This document shows positions 18,654-27,737 of a DNA stretch of 64,000 nucleotides, piece after piece; position 1 is the first letter of the stretch, and the number at the start of each line of letters is the position of its first letter. The DNA comes from an uncultured Pseudomonadales bacterium (GTDB lineage: Bacteria > Pseudomonadota > Gammaproteobacteria > Pseudomonadales > Cellvibrionaceae): NCBI GenBank assembly GCA_947489425.1, contig CANLDL010000003.1:310001-374000 (forward strand), in the 5' to 3' direction. The notes beneath the pieces were generated by a model. It saw only the letters and a program-made list of their open reading frames with translations. It did not search any database and was not told where the DNA came from. A program made the translations under genes and the position numbers.

Positions 18654-18691
18654 GTTAAAAACACTCAATCTTACTTAAAAAATAAACAACC

Positions 18692-19933
18692 ATGTCTGCA
18701 AACCATTACTACTTCTCTTTTATTAACCAGATAAATATTAGCAATGACGAAACGCGTGTTATGAATAGCGATGCTTATATCAAAGTTCGCGATCATATAA
18801 ATCGGCACTCCTTTACAAATAACTGGCGAGAAACTAAACAACTCATTGAAGAGATTAACCAAGATACTGGCATCAATTTTATGGCTGCTGTTTATTACGC
18901 TGTCGCAGCAGCCAAAACGGAAGGGATTAAGGGCTTAGCATCTGGCTTAGAAATAGTATTAGCCGCTATCGCACAATCGGGCATAGACACCATATCGCAA
19001 AAGAAACAGAACGATGCGATTAACTGGATGTTTGGCTTGACTAAAAATGAGGTTAAAGCATTTGAGTTAAGTAACCAAGACTTACGCGATCTTTATCGCT
19101 GCGAGCGAGCCTGTGCTGCGATAAAGGATAATACCCACTCTGACCAATTGCCAAATTTAGAGATAGTACAGCAGCTTTTATCGGAGTTTATTACACAGTT
19201 CCAATTGCCAGACACAGCTATTGTTAAACTACCCCAACAAAAGAGAACTCGATCACTATTGCTAGTGATACTCGGGGTAATGGTTATTGCTTTGGCAATA
19301 TTTTTTTACACTCGCCAACTAAATGCGAGTTTATTTGATGTTATAGAGCACTATTCGCCCAAACCCTATTCGACCCTCAGTGATGATCTTTCAATGCTTT
19401 CATCACGCTATGGCACTCAACGCGTTACTAAGGCAAAGCCAGCCATTATTGAGCATTATTTAGCCCGTGCCGACTACTGGACTACGCTGGACAAAAACCA
19501 ATCGTTATTACTCACAGAAGACTGGCTTAAGCAGGTTGAGAGCACTTATGGTGAAAACCCTGAAGTTTCCGAACGCCTATTGTTAATTAGTGAACGCAAG
19601 CAAACGCTACTCAACAATATAAACAGCCTAACTCAACGGTTTATTAATAGCCGAACACAAATAGCCAACTTTAAGCAATCTATTGAGCAGGCAAAAAAAA
19701 TCACAAAAGAAGATCTTCAGAAGGTTAAAGACAAGGTCGTAGAAATAGAAAACTACTCCATTAGCTTGTCACCCTTTTTAGGTCGTGCAGAATATATTTC
19801 TAAGCAAATAACTGAAAACAATATCGACACAGCAGAAGACGAGCTGCGTATTTTCAAGCTTAGGGTATCGGGTTTATTACTTAAAATTAGGGAATTTGAA
19901 GAGCAAATCGGTAGGGCTAATCAAGATAGTTGA
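18692..19933 (+). CDS. VasL/TagA-like T6SS accessory membrane protein (ImpA_N domain)
   Basis: A 413-aa protein. The N-terminal region resembles ImpA_N (ISNDETRVMNSDAYIKVRDHI, then WRETKQLIEE and AAVYYAVAAAKTEGI). One transmembrane helix lies at about 188-206, followed by a helical, coiled-coil-rich C-terminal domain. This architecture matches VasL/TagA proteins. In enteroaggregative E. coli, TagA binds TssA and stops sheath elongation at the distal membrane. In V. cholerae vasL follows vasK; here it is divergent from the operon, next to tssB. The start is chosen because the ImpA_N similarity begins at about residue 15. The ribosome site is weak. Confidence 0.7.
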   Translation: MSANHYYFSFINQINISNDETRVMNSDAYIKVRDHINRHSFTNNWRETKQLIEEINQDTGINFMAAVYYAVAAAKTEGIKGLASGLEIVLAAIAQSGIDTISQKKQNDAINWMFGLTKNEVKAFELSNQDLRDLYRCERACAAIKDNTHSDQLPNLEIVQQLLSEFITQFQLPDTAIVKLPQQKRTRSLLLVILGVMVIALAIFFYTRQLNASLFDVIEHYSPKPYSTLSDDLSMLSSRYGTQRVTKAKPAIIEHYLARADYWTTLDKNQSLLLTEDWLKQVESTYGENPEVSERLLLISERKQTLLNNINSLTQRFINSRTQIANFKQSIEQAKKITKEDLQKVKDKVVEIENYSISLSPFLGRAEYISKQITENNIDTAEDELRIFKLRVSGLLLKIREFEEQIGRANQDS

Positions 19934-19973
19934 ACAATGGATTATGAGTAACCAAGTCACAAATATAACTGGG

Positions 19974-19998
19974 TGGCAGGGCACAAACGACCCCGCCA
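19974..19998 (+). terminator. Hairpin downstream of vasL, weak terminator
   Basis: TGGCAGGG pairs with CCCCGCCA across a 9-nt loop with one A-C mismatch, 40 nt after the vasL stop. It is followed by TTACTCTTT, a poor U tract. It lies between two convergent genes (vasL and ybiT), so it could act as a terminator. Confidence 0.4.
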
Positions 19999-20053
19999 TT
20001 ACTCTTTACATCTACCCAACTCGTAAATATTAGAAGCGAGAGCGATATATCAC

Positions 20054-21646
20054 TTATGCAAGTTCTTGGCTCGCTAAGTATTCTCCGTAAGTGCCTTTAA
20101 AACTGATCAACTCTTTATCTTTTATCTCTATAATTTGCGTAGCAAGTGACGAGACAAACTCACGATCGTGACTCACAAAAAGTAATGTACCTGGGTAGTT
20201 TTCGAGAGCGAGGTTAAGCGACTCAATAGACTCCATATCCAAGTGGTTGGTAGGCTCATCCATTAATAAGACATTGCTATCCATCATCATTAACTTACCA
20301 AAAAGCAGGCGATTTTTTTCACCGCCCGAGCACACCTTGGTTTGCTTTTTATATTCGTCGGCCGAGAATAATAAACGCCCAAGCGTGGCACGTACAATTT
20401 GATCATCATGGCTGGGTTTACGCCACTGACTCATCCAATCGAACAAATTCATATCGCCGCTAAACTCTGCGGCACTGTCTTGCGGACAATAACCCAGGCT
20501 TGCATTCTCGGCCCATTTAACACGGCCATGCTCTGGACTTAGCTCACCCATTAAACAACGCAAGAGCGTTGTTTTACCCACACCATTCTCACCAATAATG
20601 GCAATACGCTCACCCGCTTCAAGAATGATGTCACCCTTGCTAAACAATGCTTCATTATCAAAGCCATGCCCTAAATTCTCCAAAGTTACCGCTTGGCGAT
20701 GTAGCTTTTTCTCTTGGTTAAAACGAATAAAAGGATTTACACGGCTTGAAGGCTTTATGTCTTCAAGTTTTATTTTTTCGAGCTTTTTAGCACGTGAGGT
20801 TGCCTGTTTTGCCTTGGAGGCATTCGCAGAAAAGCGGCTGACAAACTGTTGTAGATCAGCGATTTGCGCGCTCTTTTTACTATTTTCTGCACGTAATCGC
20901 TCTTGCACTTGAGTTGCCGCAATCATAAAGTCATCGTAATTACCGGGATACACACGCAACTCACCATAGTCAATATCGGCCATATGCGTACACACAGAAT
21001 TTAAAAAGTGGCGATCGTGAGAGATAATAACCATCGTACTGCTGCGCTCGTTTAATACATCCTCTAACCATTTGATAGTGTGAATATCCAAGTTATTGGT
21101 TGGCTCGTCGAGCAGTAAAATATCCGGATCAGAAAATAACGCCTGCGCCAGCAACACACGCAGCTTCCAGCCAGGCGCGACTTCGCTCATTGGCCCAAAA
21201 TGTAGAGCCTCATCAATACCTGCACCCAATAATATTTCTCCGGCGCGGCTCTCTGCACTGTAGCCATCCATTTCAGCAAATTGCACTTCTAAATCGGCGA
21301 CTTTCATACCGTCCGCTTCGCTCATTTCGGACAATGAATAAATACGATCTCGCTCTTGCTTAACAGCCCACAATTCTGCGTGTCCCATAATAACTGTATC
21401 GACAACACTGTACTCTTCAAAAGCGAACTGATCTTGGTGCAACTTACCTAAGCGTTCGTTAGGGGTGACCGAAACATTACCACCCGTAGGCGCAAGCGAG
21501 CCGTCGAGTATCTTCATTAAGGTTGATTTACCGCAACCATTGGCACCAATTAGGCCATAGCGATTACCGTTACCAAATTTAACCGAGATGTTTTCAAAAA
21601 GAGGTTTGGCACCAAATTGCATGGTGACATTTGCAGCTGAAATCAA
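20054..21646 (-). CDS. ybiT: ABC-F family ATPase YbiT
   Basis: A 530-aa soluble protein with two ABC modules and no membrane segments. Walker [10 protein letters not shown] lies near residue 35 and GENGVGKTT near 350. Both Walker B strands end in [11 protein letters not shown] or [11 protein letters not shown], and an ABC-F linker of charged helices lies between the modules. Length matches E. coli YbiT. ABC-F proteins act on the ribosome E site as translation factors. It is convergent with vasL and probably monocistronic. Confidence 0.92.
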   Translation of the reverse strand: MISAANVTMQFGAKPLFENISVKFGNGNRYGLIGANGCGKSTLMKILDGSLAPTGGNVSVTPNERLGKLHQDQFAFEEYSVVDTVIMGHAELWAVKQERDRIYSLSEMSEADGMKVADLEVQFAEMDGYSAESRAGEILLGAGIDEALHFGPMSEVAPGWKLRVLLAQALFSDPDILLLDEPTNNLDIHTIKWLEDVLNERSSTMVIISHDRHFLNSVCTHMADIDYGELRVYPGNYDDFMIAATQVQERLRAENSKKSAQIADLQQFVSRFSANASKAKQATSRAKKLEKIKLEDIKPSSRVNPFIRFNQEKKLHRQAVTLENLGHGFDNEALFSKGDIILEAGERIAIIGENGVGKTTLLRCLMGELSPEHGRVKWAENASLGYCPQDSAAEFSGDMNLFDWMSQWRKPSHDDQIVRATLGRLLFSADEYKKQTKVCSGGEKNRLLFGKLMMMDSNVLLMDEPTNHLDMESIESLNLALENYPGTLLFVSHDREFVSSLATQIIEIKDKELISFKGTYGEYLASQELA

Positions 21647-21857
21647 AAGAATACCCTACAGAAAGATGAATCGAAGTATAAGCGGGCGAAATCCGCATTA
21701 AAATTTGCGCGTACTATAGAGATTTATATAGGTAAGGTCGAGTGAATTTTAAGCGGCAGACGAAATCTGAAGTCTCGATCGTTATGTCAGGCACTAAAAT
21801 GACAAAGGCACAAATATTTCTATTTGCGCCTTATTGTTACACAAAGGTAAAAGTACC

Positions 21858-22301
21858 TTAGGCCGTAATTACGTATTGCAACACCTCAACAACCTGCTGT
21901 GGAGTTTGCGCCCAGCCCATTGCCGCCGCATCGACCTCTTTTAATGGGTGAATAATATCTTCGGCATGTAACGTTAAGTATGGCTTACCCAAAGCTGCAC
22001 AAAAGCCAGCATCAAAGGCAGCGTTCCACTGCTTGTATTTATCACCAAAACGTACAACCGCCATATCGCAATCTTCGATCATGGTTTTAGTGCGAATGGC
22101 ATTAACCTTTGAAGACTGGTGATCACGCCAAAACGGCTTGTCTTGCGCGCCCAGCATATCACCTGCGGCATCACTTGCCTCATGTACAACCACTGGGGAG
22201 GTGAATTCAACGGGCAAGCCAAGCGCTTTGGCACCCTCGATAATTTGCTCGCGCCAATCTGTGTGTATTTCACCTGATAAATATATTTGCCATGTCTTCA
22301 T
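21858..22301 (-). CDS. ytoQ: YtoQ family protein
   Basis: A 147-aa protein starting KTWQIYLSGEIHTDWREQI and containing FTSPVVVHEASDAAG and the ending QTPQQVVEVLQYV. These match the YtoQ family, a small Rossmann-like nucleoside deoxyribosyltransferase-type fold of unknown function. It sits alone between ybiT and an elaA-like gene, with about 200 bp of featureless sequence towards ybiT. The family call is firm; the function is not known. Confidence 0.85.
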   Translation of the reverse strand: MKTWQIYLSGEIHTDWREQIIEGAKALGLPVEFTSPVVVHEASDAAGDMLGAQDKPFWRDHQSSKVNAIRTKTMIEDCDMAVVRFGDKYKQWNAAFDAGFCAALGKPYLTLHAEDIIHPLKEVDAAAMGWAQTPQQVVEVLQYVITA

Positions 22302-22433
22302 GTATTTTCTCCAATTGGGTTAATTGGCTATTGAATAATGACAAAACAATAAAACCAATGTGTAGGGCTTATAAAACGCGCATTCTAGCGCAACTTGCAA
22401 GAGGAGGGATAATTATAGGTTAAATTGTTTACT

Positions 22434-22895
22434 CTATTGCCTGCACCCAGCCCTAATAAACATATCAACATGCTCTATACCCCCATCATCGTAAGGATTG
22501 CCCTCTGCCCCAAAACCAAACTGCTCATAAAATTTTACTAAGTGTATTTGTGCTGAGAGCTTAATAGTTGCATCAGGGTACTCTAGCGCACATTTATCTA
22601 AACACTCCCGTATCAGTATTGAGCCAAGGCCTTGGCCTCGACACTCCCTGACAACAATAATACGGCCAATAGAAACCTCACCTAAAGGTAGACGGGAATA
22701 GTTAATACGCGCGTAGGCCATCAGCTGATGACTATTATCAAAAGCCTGCAAATGCAATGAGGATTCGTCGGCTACGTCAATATCATGATAGATACTTTGT
22801 TGCTCAACAATAAAAACCGCTTGGCGCAGCAAAAGTACCGCGTATAACGCTTTAGTATCGAGCTCACCAAAGCACTTCCACTGCCAATCAATCAT
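22434..22895 (-). CDS. elaA: ElaA-type GNAT N-acetyltransferase
   Basis: A 153-aa GNAT-fold protein with the ElaA hallmarks LYAVLLLRQAVFIVEQQ near the N terminus, YHDIDVAD and LMAYARI. The acetyl-CoA loop is RIIVVRECRGQGLGSILI (R-x-x-G-x-G/A type). The ending is FYEQFGF. It likely acetylates a small molecule or amine with acetyl-CoA; the E. coli substrate is unknown. It is encoded 41 nt upstream of glcF on the same strand, but no functional link to glycolate is evident. Confidence 0.85.
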   Translation of the reverse strand: MIDWQWKCFGELDTKALYAVLLLRQAVFIVEQQSIYHDIDVADESSLHLQAFDNSHQLMAYARINYSRLPLGEVSIGRIIVVRECRGQGLGSILIRECLDKCALEYPDATIKLSAQIHLVKFYEQFGFGAEGNPYDDGGIEHVDMFIRAGCRQ

Positions 22896-22936
22896 TCGTT
22901 TTTTGGCTCCTAAGCAGCGGCCTTTACTACTGGCGA

Positions 22937-24160
22937 TTAGTTATCTAATAGCTCAATCCAGTGCTTAACCGGCACACTCGCTTTCGATTCTAAATGCATT
23001 TGGCAACCTACATTCGCCGTAACAATTTGCACGGGGTCATCGACCATTAAGGCATTTAATTTATTATCCAGTAATTGCTGGCTAGTTTTGGATTGCAGTA
23101 CCGAGTATGTCCCTGCAGAACCACAGCATAGATGTTTATCTTTTGTTTGAGTCAAAGGCACACCGGCACGCGCGAGAATTTCTTCGACAACACCGTTGAG
23201 CTGCTGGCCATGCTGTAATGTACAAGGGCAATGAAAAGCCGTTGGTTTAGCATCGCCTATATTGAGCGCTTCTAAATTTTCAGCAGCTAAAATTTCGCTG
23301 AGATCTTTGGTCAATTCACTCACTTTTTTTGCTTTGGCCGCGTAGGCGATATCGTGCTCTAAAAGCTCACTGTATTCTTTAACCATGACGCCGCAACCAG
23401 AGGCTGTCATCACAATTGCCTCTGCACCGGCTTCGATAGCAGGCCACCAGGCATCGATATTTTTACGCATGGCGTTCAAGCCATCATCGTGAGCAGCAAG
23501 GTGATAATCAACGGCACCACAACAGCCCGCCTTTGGTGCTTCGACTAAAGTAATGCCCAGCTTATCGAACACACGTGCCGTTGCTGCATTGGTGTTTGGT
23601 GTTGTTACCGATTGCGCGCAACCTGCTAGTGCAAGCATATGGCGCGCATGACCTTTACCATTATTGACAACAGCTGGCCAAGGGGAAGCAACTTTTTTAG
23701 GTGGAATCTTAGCGCCTAAAGCCGTGCCCTTAAGTAGGGGTTTAACCAACTGCCCCATACCCACAAACAAACCAAAGAGAGATTTATTCGGCAATACTTT
23801 TCGCAGTGCAAAGCGCGTAAATTTATCGATGGGTTTACGCGGTACGCGCTCCTCAACAATACCGCGGCCAATATCCACTAGGCGCCCATATTTGACACCT
23901 GATGGACAAGTCGTTTCGCAGCTTCTGCAAGTTAAGCAGCGATCGAGATGAGTTTGCGTCTTCTCGCTCACTTCGTTGGTCTCTAGCAGTTGCTTAATTA
24001 AATAAATGCGACCGCGCGGCCCATCACGCTCGTCACCAAAGTGTTGGTAAGTAGGGCAAGTCGCCGTACAAAAACCACAGTGTACGCAAGCACGTAGAAT
24101 ATCTTCGGCTTCTTTTATTTGAGGCAGCTCGGCCATTTTTGGATGTGTATTTGTTTGCAT
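22937..24160 (-). CDS. glcF: Glycolate oxidase iron-sulfur subunit GlcF
   Basis: A 407-aa protein with two 4Fe-4S ferredoxin motifs in the N-terminal part, CVHCGFCTATCP and CLTCRSCETTCP. Two CCG-type motifs follow, CCGAVDYH and CCGSAGTY, the heterodisulfide reductase-like domain that passes electrons onwards. With GlcD and GlcE it oxidises glycolate to glyoxylate. It is the last gene of the minus-strand glcG-D-E-F run, 11 nt after glcE. Confidence 0.96.
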   Translation of the reverse strand: MQTNTHPKMAELPQIKEAEDILRACVHCGFCTATCPTYQHFGDERDGPRGRIYLIKQLLETNEVSEKTQTHLDRCLTCRSCETTCPSGVKYGRLVDIGRGIVEERVPRKPIDKFTRFALRKVLPNKSLFGLFVGMGQLVKPLLKGTALGAKIPPKKVASPWPAVVNNGKGHARHMLALAGCAQSVTTPNTNAATARVFDKLGITLVEAPKAGCCGAVDYHLAAHDDGLNAMRKNIDAWWPAIEAGAEAIVMTASGCGVMVKEYSELLEHDIAYAAKAKKVSELTKDLSEILAAENLEALNIGDAKPTAFHCPCTLQHGQQLNGVVEEILARAGVPLTQTKDKHLCCGSAGTYSVLQSKTSQQLLDNKLNALMVDDPVQIVTANVGCQMHLESKASVPVKHWIELLDN

Positions 24161-24171
24161 AAAATTATTTC

Positions 24172-25269
24172 CTACATCCAGCCATACAAACGGCCCACAT
24201 TAAAAATATTATGCGGGTCGAGTGATTGTTTAATATTTTTTCGAATTGTTTTCATCACAGCATTAGGCTCGGCAATTATTTCTTTTGAGCGATCGCCGCC
24301 TCGATACAAAACAACTTCGCCACCTTGCGCATGTGCCCAAGCTGATAATTCTTGCTGATCAAATTCACCCTTCAACCAACGCTGGGAACCAGCCCAATCG
24401 AGCAACCATGGTTTATCGTCGAGATAAACAGGTGCAGCAGAGTTAATCGAAAAGCGCCAAAGCGGGCTAGATGAATGTTGGGATACAAAAAAATCCGCGC
24501 GCAAATCACGCAAGTTATTCCAAAAAGTTTGTGCTTCTGGCTCAGACAATTCTTTAGGGTTTGACAACTGACTTTGCCATTGCGATGCCGTACCTTCTAC
24601 TGCACTCTTAGCACCTGCAAGCCTGATGTAAAGAGAATTATCCAACCAACATGCACCGGTAATGGGTTTAGGCTGACCTGAAAACTCATTCATAAGGCGA
24701 ATGGCATCACTCTGTGTTGCCTCAGCACATAAAGTCATGGTTGCCGCAGGCTTAGGTAAAACTTTAAAACTTACTTCGGTCATTAAGCCAAGAGTACCCA
24801 TCGCCCCAGCTTGCAGGCGAGAGACGTCGTACCCCGCTACATTTTTCATTACCTTTCCGCCAAATCGCAAGTGTTCGCCCTGACCATTAATCAAGTTAAC
24901 TCCTAACACATGATCACGAATAGAACCGCCCCATGGGCGACTTGGGCCCGAAATATTAGCGGCAAGTGAACCACCAAAAGTTGCATTGCCGCCAAAGCGC
25001 GCAGGATCACAAACAAGCATCTGATTGTTTTCAGCAAGAACCTCATCGATTTCTTTTAAAGTAGTGCCTGCGCGTACACTCATTACAAGCTCAACGGGCT
25101 CATAACTGACAATGCCTGTATGCCCACCACAAGAAATAACATGCGCATCATTAGTGGTGGTATCACGACCTAAAGATTTTTTAGTGCCATTACCTTCAAT
25201 AATAATTTGTTGTTTTTTATCAACACAGGTTTTAATTTGCTCGATAAAATCTTTTGTTAAATCACTCAT
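24172..25269 (-). CDS. glcE: Glycolate oxidase FAD-binding subunit GlcE
   Basis: A 365-aa FAD_binding_4 protein. Its PP-loop-like FAD site reads NATFGGSLAANISGPSRPW, followed by DHVLGV and GGKVMKNVAGYDVSRL. The C terminus ends in SLDPHNIFNVGRLYGWM. It is shorter than GlcD, as is normal for GlcE. Its start overlaps the glcD stop by 4 nt, so the subunits are translationally coupled. Confidence 0.95.
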   Translation of the reverse strand: MSDLTKDFIEQIKTCVDKKQQIIIEGNGTKKSLGRDTTTNDAHVISCGGHTGIVSYEPVELVMSVRAGTTLKEIDEVLAENNQMLVCDPARFGGNATFGGSLAANISGPSRPWGGSIRDHVLGVNLINGQGEHLRFGGKVMKNVAGYDVSRLQAGAMGTLGLMTEVSFKVLPKPAATMTLCAEATQSDAIRLMNEFSGQPKPITGACWLDNSLYIRLAGAKSAVEGTASQWQSQLSNPKELSEPEAQTFWNNLRDLRADFFVSQHSSSPLWRFSINSAAPVYLDDKPWLLDWAGSQRWLKGEFDQQELSAWAHAQGGEVVLYRGGDRSKEIIAEPNAVMKTIRKNIKQSLDPHNIFNVGRLYGWM

Positions 25270-26747
25270 GCCGCACTCTCCCCTTCGCTAACAACTTCCT
25301 CAGCAGCTGGCTTTTTACGTAAAGCACGATATTCCTGACAACGTTTTAATACAGGAATACCTTTACCCGGATTTAGCATACCCTTTGGGTCAAAGGCCGC
25401 CTTAATCGCATGAAACTGAGCAATCTCAAGGTCGTTAAACTGCACAGCCATTTGGCGAATTTTTTCGAGACCCACTCCGTGCTCACCGGTAATACATCCA
25501 CCGACTTCAACACACAACTCTAGGATTTTGCTACCAAACTCTTCAGTTTTTTCAAACTCGCCGGGCACACTTGAATCAAATAAAATTAACGGATGAAGAT
25601 TACCATCGCCAGCATGAAATACATTAGCTACACGCAAATCATAAATCTGTGAAAAACGGTTAATCTCGGTTAACACATGGGATAATTGCCCACGCGGAAT
25701 CGTACCGTCCATGCAATAGTAGTCAGGAGATAATCGGCCTACAGCAGGAAAAGCAGACTTGCGCCCCTTCCAAAATAGTGCGCGCTCTTCTTCGCTTTGG
25801 GATATTCGCACACTAGTAGCACCTCGCTTTTTAAACAACGCCGCAACTTGGTCGATATGTTCTTGCACTTCTTCTAATGTGCCATCTACCTCACACAATA
25901 ATAATGCCTCGGCATCAACGGGGTAGCCTGCGTTGGCGAAAGCCTCGGAGGCCTTAATGGCATGGGTGTCCATCATCTCTAAACCGCCGGGGATAATACC
26001 CTCGGAGATAATAGCGCCCACGGAGTCACCTGCCGCTTGCACGGAGTCGAACCCCGCCAGTATAACTTGTGCTTTTTCAGGTAGAGGCAATAGCTTAACG
26101 GTCACTTCGGTAATAACACCTAGCATCCCCTCGGAGCCATTAAGCAGAGCCAATAAATCCGCACCGTAACTATCGAGGCCTTCGCTGCCAATACTAACGA
26201 GTTCACCCTCGATGGTGACCATTTGGATTTTTAAAATATTGTGTACGGTTAAGCCATATTTAAGGCAATGAACACCGCCGGCATTTTCGGCAACGTTGCC
26301 ACCAATCGAGCAGGCAATTTGTGACGAAGGGTCTGGAGCATAATAAAGGCCATCCTCACCAGCAGCTTCACTAATAGCAAGGTTGCGCACACCAGGTTGC
26401 AGTCTCGCGGTTCGCGCCAGCTTGTTAATCTCAATAATTTTGTTGAATTTAGCTAAGGATAGAACAATACCTTCTTTATGAGGTGTTGCTCCGGCAGAGA
26501 GGCTGGTACCTGCGCCACGCGCAACGATAGGCACATTGGCTTGATGGCAAAGTTTTAACACGCGTTGAACTTGCTCAACGGTTTCGGGCAAAACGACTAG
26601 CTTTGGCATCTCCGTATAGGCTGCCAAGCCATCGCACTCATAGACTCGCTGAGTCTCTGCATCCACGATTACATATTCAGGGTCAATAAACTGCCTGAAC
26701 TCATTTGCCAAACTTATTATGTCATTTAGCTGTTTCATTTCGCTCAC
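25266..26747 (-). CDS. glcD: Glycolate oxidase catalytic subunit GlcD
   Basis: A 493-aa FAD-linked oxidase of the GlcD/D-lactate dehydrogenase family. The FAD motif is ARGAGTSLSAGATP (about residue 75-90), followed by PDPSSQIACSIGGNVAENAGG. The C-terminal domain has VFHAGDGNLHPLILFD and GGCITGEHGVGLEK, with the metal/substrate histidines. It is encoded 4 nt into glcE and separated by 110 bp from glcG. Confidence 0.96.
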   Translation of the reverse strand: MSEMKQLNDIISLANEFRQFIDPEYVIVDAETQRVYECDGLAAYTEMPKLVVLPETVEQVQRVLKLCHQANVPIVARGAGTSLSAGATPHKEGIVLSLAKFNKIIEINKLARTARLQPGVRNLAISEAAGEDGLYYAPDPSSQIACSIGGNVAENAGGVHCLKYGLTVHNILKIQMVTIEGELVSIGSEGLDSYGADLLALLNGSEGMLGVITEVTVKLLPLPEKAQVILAGFDSVQAAGDSVGAIISEGIIPGGLEMMDTHAIKASEAFANAGYPVDAEALLLCEVDGTLEEVQEHIDQVAALFKKRGATSVRISQSEEERALFWKGRKSAFPAVGRLSPDYYCMDGTIPRGQLSHVLTEINRFSQIYDLRVANVFHAGDGNLHPLILFDSSVPGEFEKTEEFGSKILELCVEVGGCITGEHGVGLEKIRQMAVQFNDLEIAQFHAIKAAFDPKGMLNPGKGIPVLKRCQEYRALRKKPAAEEVVSEGESAA

Positions 26748-26769
26748 TTTTTATTAATAAAGAGTATTG

Positions 26770-26798
26770 TTTTGTACGAGTAACTAATTAGTACAAAA
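26770..26798. repeat. Inverted repeat upstream of glcD
   Basis: TTTTGTAC and GTACAAAA form 8-bp perfect arms with a 13-nt spacer, 23 nt upstream of the glcD start, between glcG and glcD. There is no GC-rich stem, so an operator is more likely than a terminator. It differs from the TGGT-N3-ACCA sites near glcC. Confidence 0.4.
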
Positions 26799-26857
26799 AT
26801 AATGCCGTATAGTTATTAACTCAAAGTGACCGAAATGACTTTAAAAAATAACTACTA

Positions 26858-27277
26858 TTATTGCTGATTAAAAAAATCGATGCCGGCTTGTGCACAATCC
26901 ATATCTTGCTGTGGCGTACCTGAACTAACACCGATACCACCAACGAACTCACCATCGACAATAACGGGCAAACCACCACCCACACTACTAAGACGGCCTC
27001 CGGCCTCTGTGTGAATACCAAATGCGAGACTACCAGGAACATTAACAGCATTGTATTCATGGGTGGCCTTACGTGCAGCACCCGCTGTAAAGGCTTTATC
27101 CTGTGCAACTATAATGCTGTGTGCTTTACCACCGTCCATACGGTCAAAGGCAATTAAATTACCCGACTCGTCAACAACGGCGATACACATTGGTACACCA
27201 ATTTCTTCGGACTTTTTTCTTGCGCCATCAATGAGTATTTTTGCTTCCGCAAGACTTAAACGTTTTATCGATAACAT
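26858..27277 (-). CDS. glcG: GlcG/HbpS family heme-binding protein
   Basis: A 139-aa protein of the GlcG/HbpS family. It shows SLAEAKILIDGARKKSEEIG, then MCIAVVDESGNLIAFDRMDG, and ends in GGIGVSSGTPQQDMDCAQAG. Homologs often sit in glycolate operons; some bind heme and others have an unclear role. It is the most promoter-proximal minus-strand gene of the locus, divergent from glcC. Confidence 0.9.
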   Translation of the reverse strand: MLSIKRLSLAEAKILIDGARKKSEEIGVPMCIAVVDESGNLIAFDRMDGGKAHSIIVAQDKAFTAGAARKATHEYNAVNVPGSLAFGIHTEAGGRLSSVGGGLPVIVDGEFVGGIGVSSGTPQQDMDCAQAGIDFFNQQ

Positions 27278-27625
27278 GAGACTTCCTTCCTTTTACATTA
27301 TTAAACAGGTTTATAGGCGGCAAGGGTCAGAAGAAAAATAAAAAAAACTCTAAAATACTTCGATATAAACTTTGATAACTCTGGGGATTTATTTTTCTTT
27401 TTTACCTTGCACAAGCCTGAATATATCAGAGCTAATCTATTACAACCATATGAATAATATTACATAATATGAGGGTATTTTTTACTTATAAAACTATGTA
27501 AAAAAATCACAGATACATGCCAAACCTAAGACAATATTTCTCATTCCTTTGATAAAGTCAAAAACGACGATAACGAGAGCCTTAGAATAGTCTTTAGAGA
27601 TACAAATGTCTATTTGGTATGGTAG

Positions 27626-27636
27626 TGGTATTACCA
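27626..27636. promoter_or_regulatory. FadR-family operator candidate 1
   Basis: TGGTATTACCA matches the TGGT-N3-ACCA dyad used by FadR-subfamily GntR regulators. It is identical to the second site 84 bp away and lies 112 bp upstream of the glcC start. Presumably GlcC binds here, controlling itself and perhaps the divergent glc genes. Confidence 0.6.
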
Positions 27637-27709
27637 GTAATTTTTAACAAGAAAACAAAATACTCTATTTATATAGGCTGACAGAAAGCATTAATTGAAA
27701 TAGAATGAC

Positions 27710-27720
27710 TGGTATTACCA
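27710..27720. promoter_or_regulatory. FadR-family operator candidate 2
   Basis: A second TGGTATTACCA, extended to a 13-bp dyad CTGGT-ATT-ACCAG (27709-27721), ends 17 nt before the chosen glcC ATG. This position fits autoregulation and argues that translation starts at 27738, not at the upstream ATG at 27705. Confidence 0.6.
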
Positions 27721-27737
27721 GAAAAAGAAGAAAAACA

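Larger units (their letters stand above)
18051..18691. other. AT-rich divergent intergenic region between tssB and vasL
   Basis: This 641-bp spacer is strikingly AT-rich, especially 18160-18540, with many A and T runs. It separates the divergent T6SS operon and vasL. It holds the sigma-54 candidate at 18236-18252 and a 29-codon reading frame at 18564-18653. No tRNA, strong terminator or conserved RNA was recognised. Such composition is typical of promoter regions silenced by nucleoid proteins; that role is inference. Confidence 0.6.
27278..27737. other. Divergent glcG-glcC intergenic region
   Basis: About 460 bp of AT-rich DNA between the divergent glcG and glcC genes. Two TGGTATTACCA sites lie at its glcC end. 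The frame of glcC continues upstream to 27705, but this extension would place an operator inside coding sequence. No RNA gene was recognised. Confidence 0.6.

Noticed and set aside
27705..27737. glcC start at the ATG at 27705
   Set aside because: It would put the TGGTATTACCA operator inside the coding region. The start at 27738 fits the family N terminus better.
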